A stretch of DNA of 5,411 bases from an uncultured Lachnospiraceae bacterium (GCA_902773445.1 CACYEU010000058.1:1-5411), one strand, 5' to 3'; positions 1 to 5,411 are shown, numbered from the stretch's first letter. The notes: generated by a model not told the origin, from the sequence alone. Numbers and translations are program-made.

Positions 1-1098
1 ATTGCAATAGATGTCCTGCGATGCGCCGAGGATCGCTTTGGAGACACTGGTCATCTTCTCACCGCTTGTAATATCGACAGAGCTTGCTATCACATAATTG
101 GTCTCAGATGCGTCCGGAAATGCAAAAATGTCCTGAATATCGATCTTCCGGAATGACCCGTCACTGGTTGCATACGGAATACAGTCTTTCCGGCTGGCGT
201 ATTTTTCAGTGACAAGATAGACGATTCCTCTGGTAAGGCGTGTTGCAACGATAGAACCGTCCTGCCTGAACTCACCGATCTTCTTTGGTTTTTCCGGGTC
301 GGCAATATCATATGACGTCACGACCGAGTGTTCTCCGTTTCCTTCATAAGCCGATCCGACTGCGACAAGCATATCATCATACAGGTAGATCTCCCTGATG
401 TCGCCGTCTTCATTGAAGCGGCTGATCGTCGCGACTCCTTTTGCCTTTCCGTCATTGGCGCGGTAAATGTCGATCTCATCGTAGCCGTTGACATAATAAA
501 TGTATCGGCCGTCTGTCTTGATGATGTCTGCTTCGTCAACACCCTCGACCTGCTTATAGGTTTCCGAGTGGCTGCCGCCGGCTGTTTCACCGGCGGCCCC
601 GGCCTGTTCCCCGGCGGCTTCGCTTTCTGAGGCTGGCGCATCCATTTGCTCTTTGTCCATAGTTTCCGCAATATCTTCGTTCTTTGGAAGAATCGGGAAC
701 AGATCAAACTCTGCTTTATCGATCTTGGCGATATAGTGTCTGAGCTCCCTTTCGCTGTCAAATGACATCAGCTCAAAGCCATCCGCGTTTACTGCCTTAG
801 CGGTCTTTTTTGAATCAGAATGACTGCTTTGGCGGATCGTCGTCTTCGCGATCTGGATCAGACCGACTGCGAGCAGCAGACATGCGGCTAATACAAGTCC
901 TCTCTTCCACTGGAAATTAAGAATTCTGTGGTCATCATTTTTCTGAGCGGCGTCATCCGGCCTGCTCTCCTGTTTTTCTCTGTTTTCCTCTGCGCGGATC
1001 TTCGCAAGCATGCTTGGTCCTGACAGGGATTCAGGCGCCTTGATTCCGTCCTCTTCTATTCTGTTTTTGATCACATCAATATCATTTATCTTAGTCAT
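1..1098 (-). CDS. Membrane-anchored beta-propeller domain protein, candidate anti-sigma factor/sensor (3' end cut by window edge)
   Basis: The reading frame from the ATG at 1098 stays open for 366 codons to the left edge, so the C-terminus is missing. Residues 1-66 are charged and look cytosolic; they include APESLSGPSMLAKIRAEE. Residues 67-84 (GLVLAACLLLAVGLIQIA) form one membrane segment after a basic WKR, suggesting N-in topology. An Ala/Gly/Glu-rich linker (about 153-175) leads to YKQVEGVDEADIIKTDGRYI near residue 180, the hallmark entry of the secreted beta-propeller family (Pfam Beta_propel, PF09826). Strand-like repeats follow. The ATG overlaps the upstream sigma factor stop as ATGA, with GGGAG 11 bases upstream, so the two are probably translationally coupled. 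Inference: the short cytosolic tail may bind the sigma factor while the outer propeller senses an envelope signal. No classical anti-sigma zinc motif is visible. The family call is firm; the anti-sigma role rests on context. Confidence 0.88.
   Translation of the reverse strand, partial: MTKINDIDVIKNRIEEDGIKAPESLSGPSMLAKIRAEENREKQESRPDDAAQKNDDHRILNFQWKRGLVLAACLLLAVGLIQIAKTTIRQSSHSDSKKTAKAVNADGFELMSFDSERELRHYIAKIDKAEFDLFPILPKNEDIAETMDKEQMDAPASESEAAGEQAGAAGETAGGSHSETYKQVEGVDEADIIKTDGRYIYYVNGYDEIDIYRANDGKAKGVATISRFNEDGDIREIYLYDDMLVAVGSAYEGNGEHSVVTSYDIADPEKPKKIGEFRQDGSIVATRLTRGIVYLVTEKYASRKDCIPYATSDGSFRKIDIQDIFAFPDASETNYVIASSVDITSGEKMTSVSKAILGASQDIYCN
574..618 (-). repeat. GC-rich hairpin and direct repeat inside the beta-propeller gene linker
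   Basis: GCCGCCGG at 574-581 is perfectly complementary to CCGGCGGC at 590-597 across an 8-base loop, and CCGGCGGC occurs again at 611-618. The stretch encodes the low-complexity linker AAGEQAGAAGETAGG between the membrane segment and the propeller. It is most simply a repeat-expanded flexible linker. The hairpin is a by-product of Ala/Gly codons and has no T-run, so it is not a terminator. Confidence 0.6.
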
Positions 1099-1616
1099 TG
1101 TTCCAAATACTCCCGCATTACTTTGAGACCGCGTGACAATCTTGAGCGGACACTTCCCGGCGCCAGGCCGGACATCCCTGCGATCTCATTGCTGTTCATT
1201 CCGCCGATAACTGACAGCAGGACCATTTCCCGGGTCTGATCATCGATCAGTCCGAACGCTTTCTCAAGACTCATCCGCGTACTGGCAGTTTCTCCCGGAT
1301 CAGGAGGTACCGCTGTGTTTTGCATCCCGCCGACCGCTTCACTCTTTTCTCGCTCTCTGATCAGGTCTTTGATCTTTCGTCCGCAGCATCCGTACAGAAT
1401 TCTGAAGATCCAAGAACGAAATGCTTCCGGGCTCCGGAGGTTTCCGATCTGCTTCCATGCGTCAAGCACCGCATCCTGCACCGCGTCTTCGGCATCCTCA
1501 CGGCTTCCGAGTCTGTAGACAGCGTAGCGGTACAGATCGTCCTTGTACTGCTCATAGAGAGCGCAGAACGCTTCCGGGCTGATCGTGCTGTTCATTTGTC
1601 CGTTTTTCATGGTCAT
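1095..1616 (-). CDS. ECF-family RNA polymerase sigma factor (sigma-70 family, group 4)
   Basis: This 173-residue protein has the usual length and two-domain plan of an ECF sigma factor, which directs RNA polymerase to a small stress or signal regulon. Sigma-2 spans about residues 17-84: FCALYEQYKDDLYRYAVYRL, then GSREDAEDAVQDAVLDAWKQ and the promoter-melting helix AFRSWIFRILYG. A loose Pro-rich linker (about 85-113) precedes sigma-4 at about 114-172. Sigma-4 carries the helix-turn-helix NSNEIAGMSGLAPGSVRSRL, which would read the -35 element, followed by SRGLKVMREYL. The ATG at 1616 is preferred because AAGG (within AGGTAAGG, 1623-1630) lies 6 bases upstream; ATGs at codons 3 and 8 are less well placed. 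The stop overlaps the start of the beta-propeller gene as ATGA, and that gene is its likely regulatory partner. Subgroup and regulon cannot be told from the sequence. Confidence 0.95.
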   Translation of the reverse strand: MTMKNGQMNSTISPEAFCALYEQYKDDLYRYAVYRLGSREDAEDAVQDAVLDAWKQIGNLRSPEAFRSWIFRILYGCCGRKIKDLIREREKSEAVGGMQNTAVPPDPGETASTRMSLEKAFGLIDDQTREMVLLSVIGGMNSNEIAGMSGLAPGSVRSRLSRGLKVMREYLEQ

Positions 1617-1645
1617 TTGTTACCTTACCTGATTAACCTGTCACA

Positions 1646-1655
1646 AAAGCGCTTT
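1646..1655. promoter_or_regulatory. 10-base palindrome AAAGCGCTTT in the sigma factor leader
   Basis: AAAGCGCTTT is a perfect palindrome lying just downstream of the proposed ECF promoter, where the start of the transcript would be. It could be an operator or a small leader hairpin, but ten bases is short enough to arise by chance. No second copy was noticed in the window. Confidence 0.2.
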
Positions 1656-1665
1656 CACATAATAA

Positions 1666-1692
1666 GTGTCATATTTTTCCGAAAGTGTTGCA
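1666..1692 (-). promoter_or_regulatory. Putative ECF-type promoter of the sigma/beta-propeller operon
   Basis: Read on the minus strand, TGCAAC (1692-1687) is followed after exactly 16 bases by GACAC (1670-1666). An AAC-containing -35 and a short GAC/CGT-type -10 with 16-17 bases between them is the pattern of ECF sigma promoters, many of which are autoregulated. It lies about 50 bases upstream of the sigma start codon and directly after the T-rich tail of the glyS terminator, so transcription of this operon must start in this small gap unless glyS reads through. The match is by eye and the -10 is not a canonical CGTC. Confidence 0.45.
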
Positions 1693-1737
1693 AAAAAAGT
1701 TGAAAAAGGCTGCCGTATCATCTGATACGACAGCCTT
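1692..1737 (-). terminator. Intrinsic terminator of glyS
   Basis: Arms at 1723-1737 and 1706-1720 pair over 15 positions, with one G-U wobble in the minus-strand RNA; only two bases separate them, so the innermost pairs probably open as the loop. On the minus strand the stem is followed by TTTTTCAACTTTTTTT, a good U-tract. It begins 18 bases after the glyS stop. There is no T-run on the plus-strand side, so it works in the minus direction and insulates glyS from the sigma factor operon. Confidence 0.9.
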
Positions 1738-1755
1738 CGGTCATTCATTGTTGTC

Positions 1756-3153
1756 TCAGAAACGCATCTTGTCCTCGAAATAATCTTTCAGATCTTCGAT
1801 CTTGATACGCACCTGCTCCATTGAATCGCGCTCGCGGACTGTGACAGCTCCGTCTTCCTCTGAGTCGAAGTCATAGGTCACGCAGAACGGAGTTCCGATC
1901 TCATCCTGTCTGCGGTAACGTTTTCCGATGTTGCCGCGGTCATCGTAATCGCAGTTGTAATATTTCGCGAGGTCTCCGTAGATCTTCTGTGCCGGCTCGG
2001 CCAGTTTCTTGGAAAGCGGAAGCACGGCAACCTTGACCGGTGCCAGCGCCGGATGGAAGTGAAGGACCGTGCGCTTATCGCCGCCCTCGAGTTCTTCCTC
2101 ATCATAGGCGCTGCAGAGGAATGCAAGGAATGTGCGCTCAACACCGAGCGACGGCTCGATGACATACGGGATATACTTTGTCTTTTCTTCGTCATCAAAA
2201 TACTGAAGATCCTGACCCGATACGTTCTGATGCTGGCTGAGGTCATAGTCAGTCCTGTCGGCGATGCCCCAGAGCTCGCCCCATCCGAATGGGAACAGGA
2301 ATTCGACGTCGGTCGTCGCCTTCGAATAGAATGACAGTTCATCTTTGTCGTGGTCGCGGTAGCGGACCTCGTCGGCCTTCAGCCCAAGCGCGAACAGCCA
2401 GTCAAGGCAGAACTTTTTCCAGTAGGCATGCCATTCAAGATCGGTGTCAGGTTTGCAGAAGAACTCAAGCTCCATCTGCTCAAACTCGCGGACACGGAAA
2501 ATGAAGTTGCCGGGAGTGATCTCGTTGCGGAATGATTTGCCGATCTGGCCGATGCCGAACGGGATCTTTTTGCGGGAAGTACGCTGGACACTCTTGAAAT
2601 CGGCAAAAATACCCTGCGCTGTCTCGGGGCGCAGATAGACTGTGCTTTTCGCATCCTCCGTCACGCCCTGGAATGTCTTGAACATCAGATTAAACTGACG
2701 GATATCGGTGAAATTGTGCTTGCCGCATGTCGGACAAGGGATCTCATGCTCTCTGATAAAATCCTGCATCTGCTCTGCGCTCCAGCCGTCGAGTGAAGAC
2801 TCAAGCGTGATATCATTTTTCTTGCAGAAGTCCTCGATCAGATTGTCGGCGCGGAAACGCTCATGGCATTCGCGGCAATCCATCAGCGGATCAGAGAATC
2901 CGCCGAGATGACCGGACGCGACCCACACCTGAGGATTCATCAGAATCGCGGCATCAAGGCCGACATTGTACGGACACTCCTGTACAAACTTCTGCCACCA
3001 GGCCTTCTTGATATTATTCTTAAGCTCGACGCCGATATTGCCGTAGTCCCACGTGTTCGCAAGGCCTCCGTAAATCTCGGAACCCGGATAGACAAATCCG
3101 CGGTTTTTCGCCAATGCTACGATTTTTTCCATTGTCTTATCTTCTGGTCTCAA
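1756..3153 (-). CDS. glyS: Glycyl-tRNA synthetase, single-chain alpha2 (class IIa) type
   Basis: This enzyme charges tRNA-Gly with glycine using ATP in the cytosol. The 465 residues are full length for the homodimeric form, unlike the split alpha/beta GlyQ/GlyS form. Visible landmarks, numbered from the TTG start, are the N-terminal RGFVYPGSEIYGGLANTWDYG (18-38), CxxC pairs at 93/96 and 140/143 in the inserted region, YLRPETAQGIF (173-183), class II motif 2 FRNEITPGNFIFRVREFEQM (208-227), motif 3 EPSLGVERTF (333-342), and the C-terminal anticodon-binding domain from about 375. The TTG at 3153 is chosen because AAGGAG (3162-3167) lies 8 bases upstream. The ATG at 3132 (458 residues) has no site at proper distance, and an ATT start far upstream would overlap the promoter. 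Usual GlyRS sequences read WDYGPLG where this one has WDYGNIG. It has its own promoter and terminator. Confidence 0.97.
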   Translation of the reverse strand: MRPEDKTMEKIVALAKNRGFVYPGSEIYGGLANTWDYGNIGVELKNNIKKAWWQKFVQECPYNVGLDAAILMNPQVWVASGHLGGFSDPLMDCRECHERFRADNLIEDFCKKNDITLESSLDGWSAEQMQDFIREHEIPCPTCGKHNFTDIRQFNLMFKTFQGVTEDAKSTVYLRPETAQGIFADFKSVQRTSRKKIPFGIGQIGKSFRNEITPGNFIFRVREFEQMELEFFCKPDTDLEWHAYWKKFCLDWLFALGLKADEVRYRDHDKDELSFYSKATTDVEFLFPFGWGELWGIADRTDYDLSQHQNVSGQDLQYFDDEEKTKYIPYVIEPSLGVERTFLAFLCSAYDEEELEGGDKRTVLHFHPALAPVKVAVLPLSKKLAEPAQKIYGDLAKYYNCDYDDRGNIGKRYRRQDEIGTPFCVTYDFDSEEDGAVTVRERDSMEQVRIKIEDLKDYFEDKMRF

Positions 3154-3161
3154 TTTCGATT

Positions 3162-3167
3162 CTCCTT
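3162..3167 (-). promoter_or_regulatory. Ribosome binding site deciding the glyS TTG start
   Basis: AAGGAG on the minus strand sits 8 bases before TTG at 3153, an ideal distance. It is 29 bases before the first in-frame ATG at 3132, which is too far. The seven residues added by the TTG start (ending in DKT before MEK) agree with the short lead common in Clostridia glycyl-tRNA synthetases. Confidence 0.75.
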
Positions 3168-3181
3168 CTGTTGTTCTTGAT

Positions 3182-3199
3182 GTCTGCTCCCCCGCAGAC
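3182..3199 (-). other. Small hairpin in the glyS leader
   Basis: GTCTGC and GCAGAC pair perfectly over six bases around a G-rich loop (GGGGGA in the minus-strand RNA), 14 bases upstream of the ribosome binding site. No U-tract follows on either strand, so it is not an intrinsic terminator of the upstream gene. It may simply shape the leader; a regulatory role is not shown. Confidence 0.45.
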
Positions 3200-3217
3200 C
3201 GGTTTCCCCTTAATATC

Positions 3218-3246
3218 ATAATACCGTGAATACCTGCATTTTACAA
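3218..3246 (-). promoter_or_regulatory. Sigma-A type promoter of glyS
   Basis: On the minus strand TTGTAA (3246-3241, four of six matches to TTGACA) and TATTAT (3223-3218, five of six matches to TATAAT) are separated by exactly 17 bases. The predicted transcript start near 3211 gives a leader of about 58 bases. The -35 box begins one base after the stop codon of the upstream gene, so glyS can be expressed independently. The leader is too short for a T-box riboswitch, which often controls aminoacyl-tRNA synthetases in Bacillota. Confidence 0.65.
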
Positions 3247-3247
3247 G

Positions 3248-4177
3248 CTATCTTCCCATGATCTGCTTTCTCAGCAGCTTTGACGGCGAACTCCATACAC
3301 TTGGATTGGTATGCGGTGTCGGAAGCCATTCTTTCCGCTTGACTTTGATTTCTTTATATGTGTATCTCGTCATCCTGAACAGCCCGCCGTCTTTATTGTA
3401 TGTTGATGTCTCGATCAGATTGTGATCATCGTCAAATTTGTACTCGTATTTGCCGTTGACAGTTGTTTTGTCTTTTTCGACCAGCTCTTTTGTTGCGCTG
3501 ACCATATCGTGGTTGTCATCGTACTTGATCTTCCAGACATACTCAATACCACCGTTGTCGATCACGATCTTAGTCAGTTCTCCCTTGTCATTGTATATAT
3601 ACTTTTCTTCGGACTCGGCTGCCCCGCTTCCGTATCTGTACTCGATAATATTGCCGTCTGAATCAAAGTATCCGGTGCCTGAACTCATCTTTTTGCCGTC
3701 ACTGCCATAGGTGGTAACACGGCTTTCCTGATCGCTGTATTTGTATGTCGTCTTCAGGGTCATCCCTGAAGTTTTCGACTCGACACTCTTGATTTGCCCC
3801 TTCTCATCATATTTATAGCGATACTTGATTCCGGAGTCTTCATATTCTTTCAAATGTCCCTCCGCGTCATATGTATAATCTCCGATCTCTGTCCATGTCT
3901 TACCGCCGTCACTGCTTTGTTCCTGTTTGACGACGACATGGACTTTGACTTTTCCGAACAGAAGGAAGAAAACGGCACATCCCGCGGCAGCAAGCACAGC
4001 CGCTCCGATGATAATGCCGATCAGCGCTTTTTTACCGGTTTTTTTGTTCCCTGACAGTGTTTCAGGCTTAACAACAGGCTGAGTCACAGGTTTCTGTGTT
4101 GTCTGCAGCGGGGCGCCGCATTTCTGACAAAACCTGCTGCCGTCGCTGTTTGGTTCACCACATTTCGGACAGAACAT
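3248..4177 (-). CDS. Zinc-ribbon, single-pass membrane protein with YD-like repeats, function unknown
   Basis: This 309-residue protein has three parts. A zinc ribbon at the N-terminus has C3-x2-C6-x10-C17-x2-C20 (FCPKCG...FCQKCGAPL). A Pro/Thr/Gln/Lys linker ends in KKTGKK, and a membrane helix follows at about 51-74 (ALIGIIIGAAVLAAAGCAVF). The basic flank suggests the ribbon stays in the cytosol and the rest lies outside. Residues 100-275 hold seven YD-like repeats of the form YxYDxxGxLxxxE, with the key aromatic at 103, 123, 147, 171, 195, 219 and 248. They resemble RHS/YD repeats but without a toxin core or a large cage. The tail (285-309) is basic and rich in Pro/Ser. ATG 4177 is the start because GGAGG (4185-4189) lies 7 bases upstream; a TTG at 4183 would sit one base from it. 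No partner gene indicates the role. A cell-surface binding or scaffold role is only a guess. Confidence 0.85.
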   Translation of the reverse strand: MFCPKCGEPNSDGSRFCQKCGAPLQTTQKPVTQPVVKPETLSGNKKTGKKALIGIIIGAAVLAAAGCAVFFLLFGKVKVHVVVKQEQSSDGGKTWTEIGDYTYDAEGHLKEYEDSGIKYRYKYDEKGQIKSVESKTSGMTLKTTYKYSDQESRVTTYGSDGKKMSSGTGYFDSDGNIIEYRYGSGAAESEEKYIYNDKGELTKIVIDNGGIEYVWKIKYDDNHDMVSATKELVEKDKTTVNGKYEYKFDDDHNLIETSTYNKDGGLFRMTRYTYKEIKVKRKEWLPTPHTNPSVWSSPSKLLRKQIMGR

Positions 4178-4184
4178 TTTCAAA

Positions 4185-4189
4185 CCTCC
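4185..4189 (-). promoter_or_regulatory. Ribosome binding site of the zinc-ribbon gene
   Basis: GGAGG on the minus strand is followed by seven bases (TTTGAAA) and then ATG at 4177. This spacing selects the ATG rather than the in-frame TTG six bases earlier, so the protein begins MFCPKCG. Confidence 0.85.
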
Positions 4190-4217
4190 GGATCATCGAT
4201 TGATGGATCAAATGATA

Positions 4218-4223
4218 AGTATA
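4218..4223 (-). promoter_or_regulatory. Possible -10 box for the zinc-ribbon gene
   Basis: TATACT (five of six matches to TATAAT) lies about 40 bases before the start codon, in the AT-rich gap after the terminator of the preceding gene. No convincing -35 is found 16-18 bases upstream. An imperfect inverted repeat (gatcatc / gatggatc, 4191-4209) lies between this box and the ribosome site. Some promoter is expected here because a strong terminator precedes it. Confidence 0.35.
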
Positions 4224-4300
4224 CTATCTGAAGATGTTTTATTTTACCATAAAAGCCTGCCGATAAGACAGAACTTCATTTTATATCATAACAGAAGCAG

Positions 4301-4331
4301 ACAAACAACGGGGACAGCCTTGCTGTCCCCG
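4301..4331 (-). terminator. Intrinsic terminator of the molybdenum hydroxylase gene
   Basis: CGGGGACAGC (4309-4318) and GCTGTCCCCG (4322-4331) form a perfect 10-base stem around a 3-base loop. In the minus-strand direction the stem is followed by TTGTTTGT, a U-rich tail, while the plus-strand side continues GCCTCAATTCTT with a poorer tail. It starts 36 bases after the stop codon at 4368 and ends that transcription unit. Confidence 0.88.
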
Positions 4332-4367
4332 CCTCAATTCTTAACTCTGATCAAACGATCGCTATTC

Positions 4368-5411
4368 TCAGATCTTTCCGAGCGCCTTCAAAACCTTCTC
4401 AGGTGTCATCGGCCAGTCGCGCAGCCAGATGCCGCAGGCATCGTGGATCGCGATACCGATCGCAGGCGCCGCGCCGTTGCAGGCGATCTCGGAAATCGAC
4501 TTCGCGCCGAACGGACCGTATGCGTCGTTGATGTCGATCAGCACCGACTTGAAGTCATCGGGCTGCTCATTGATCATCGGTACACCGTAGTCGGTCATGT
4601 TGGCTGTCAGGCAGCGGCCCTTCTCGTCGAGAATCATATCCTCGTAGAGTGAGTGGCCGATCGACTTGAGAGCCGCACCGTACATCTGGCATAGTGCGAC
4701 TTCCGGATTGATCGGTGTTCCGGCATCCTGAAGCGCGTAGAACTTCTGTACTGTAATCTCACCGGTCTTGACATTGACTGCGACCTGGGCGAAATGCGCG
4801 CCGTACGGGATCGAGCTGTTCGTCGTGACATAGGTGCCGTGCGCAATGACCTGACCACGTCCGTCACCGGCGACAGCCGCATGGCTCAGATCGCCGTATG
4901 TCAGGACAGCACCTGTCTTCTTCGAGTAGACTTCACCAGGTTCTCTGACATCGAGATCTTCGACATCCTCTCCCATCTGGAGAGCCGCCTCAGCAAGTGT
5001 CATTTCCTTGAGTTTCTTAGTCGCAACATAGGACGCATTGCCGGAGAAGAATGTTCCTGACGATGCATACGAACCCGTATCAAATGCACAGGAATCCGTG
5101 TCGCCGGAGATAACCGATATCTTCTCCATCGGCAGACACATGATTTCGGAAACGATCTTCGCAGAGATCGTGTCAAGGCCAGTTCCGATATCGGCGCCGC
5201 CTGAATTCAGAATAACGGTTCCGTCGGTCTCAAGTTTTGCGATCGCCTCAGCGTGATCAAGTCCCGGAAGTCCGGAACCCTGCATGATCATCGCAAAGCC
5301 TTTTCCGATCTTGACATCGGGGTCATCGCTTTCGACCTTCTTGCCCCACTCGATCATCTCACAGCCCTGCTCGACCGCTTCTTTCAAACCGCAGGATCCG
5401 ACCGGAACAAC
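4368..5411 (-). CDS. Xanthine dehydrogenase-family molybdopterin-binding subunit (C-terminal part; 5' end cut by window edge)
   Basis: The frame is open from the right edge to the TGA at 4368, giving 347 residues of a protein that normally has about 700-800; the N-terminal half lies outside the window. It belongs to the molybdenum hydroxylases, which hydroxylate purines or other N-heterocycles with water at a molybdopterin-cytosine dinucleotide centre and pass electrons to FeS and FAD subunits. Seen here, numbered from the edge, are a cofactor loop GADIGTGLDT (72-81), ISGDTDS (101-107), FDTGSYASSGTFFSGNA (110-126) and the closing signature GPFGAKSISE (299-308). The final Glu there corresponds to the family's catalytic base. 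AAPAIGIAIHDACGIW and PMTPEKVLKAL end the chain normally. The ninth visible codon is a TTG, which is internal and not a start. The substrate (xanthine, purine or other) cannot be fixed, so xdhA is a likeness and not a firm name. Partner subunits are probably outside the window. Confidence 0.92.
   Translation of the reverse strand, partial: VVPVGSCGLKEAVEQGCEMIEWGKKVESDDPDVKIGKGFAMIMQGSGLPGLDHAEAIAKLETDGTVILNSGGADIGTGLDTISAKIVSEIMCLPMEKISVISGDTDSCAFDTGSYASSGTFFSGNASYVATKKLKEMTLAEAALQMGEDVEDLDVREPGEVYSKKTGAVLTYGDLSHAAVAGDGRGQVIAHGTYVTTNSSIPYGAHFAQVAVNVKTGEITVQKFYALQDAGTPINPEVALCQMYGAALKSIGHSLYEDMILDEKGRCLTANMTDYGVPMINEQPDDFKSVLIDINDAYGPFGAKSISEIACNGAAPAIGIAIHDACGIWLRDWPMTPEKVLKALGKI

Noticed and set aside
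90..761. Two minus-strand open frames (73 and 147 codons) within 90-311 and 318-761
   Set aside because: They are in a different frame from the long open frame 1098-1, which encodes a recognisable beta-propeller protein. Their translations are Arg/Ser/Thr-rich and resemble no family.
1315..1703. Plus-strand frames of 67 and 127 codons across the sigma factor gene
   Set aside because: They are antisense shadows of a clearly conserved ECF sigma gene, with no ribosome site and no recognisable domain.
3182..3199. Hairpin considered as terminator of the zinc-ribbon gene
   Set aside because: It has a short six-pair stem, no T-run on the minus-strand side, and lies downstream of the predicted glyS promoter.
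3154..3219. An upstream start for glyS at 3219 giving 487 residues
   Set aside because: The codon is ATT and overlaps the -10 box of the glyS promoter. The added residues are unlike the family, and the strong ribosome site lies downstream of it.
3154..3247. T-box riboswitch upstream of glyS
   Set aside because: The core motif is not matched, and there is no space for the specifier stem between the upstream stop codon and the glyS start.
3956..4000. LAAAGC in the zinc-ribbon protein as a lipoprotein lipobox
   Set aside because: The Cys (residue 67) follows a 50-residue N-terminal cytosolic zinc ribbon and lies in the middle of the membrane helix, so it is not a signal peptide cleavage site.
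4200..4652. Plus-strand frame of 150 codons
   Set aside because: It has no ribosome site, crosses the terminator hairpin, and is antisense to the conserved end of the molybdenum hydroxylase. Its protein resembles nothing.

Overview
All five genes in this window lie on the minus strand, so the biological order runs from high to low coordinates. The window suggests a Clostridia-type member of the Bacillota, possibly Lachnospiraceae-like. The reasons are a single-chain (alpha2) glycyl-tRNA synthetase, an ECF sigma factor paired with a beta-propeller membrane protein, a zinc-ribbon/YD-repeat membrane protein, a molybdenum hydroxylase of the anaerobe purine-degrader style, strong AGGAGG-type ribosome sites, and base composition near 50 % GC judged by eye. 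The genus cannot be told from this sequence.

Layout in order of transcription. (1) 5411-4368: the C-terminal 347 residues of a xanthine-dehydrogenase-family molybdopterin-binding subunit, cut by the window edge and closed by a clear intrinsic terminator at 4301-4331. (2) 4177-3248: a 309-residue protein with an N-terminal four-cysteine zinc ribbon, one membrane segment and an outer domain of seven YD-like repeats; function unknown. (3) 3153-1756: glycyl-tRNA synthetase (glyS), with its own sigma-A-like promoter, a probable TTG start and an intrinsic terminator at 1692-1737. (4) 1616-1095: an ECF RNA polymerase sigma factor. (5) 1098-1: a membrane-anchored beta-propeller protein whose start overlaps the sigma stop as ATGA. 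It runs off the left edge. It has no stop in the window but is open for 366 codons.

Genes 4 and 5 form a compact, probably co-translated signalling pair: a sigma factor and a candidate membrane anti-sigma/sensor. A possible ECF-type promoter (TGCAAC, 16 bases, GACAC) sits directly after the glyS terminator tail, which would fit autoregulation. Genes 1, 2 and 3 appear to be independent or weakly linked units. No RNA gene, mobile element, CRISPR array or phage feature was seen. The least understood parts are the sigma/beta-propeller pair and the zinc-ribbon/YD-repeat protein. Both resemble known but poorly characterised families rather than a clearly new system.
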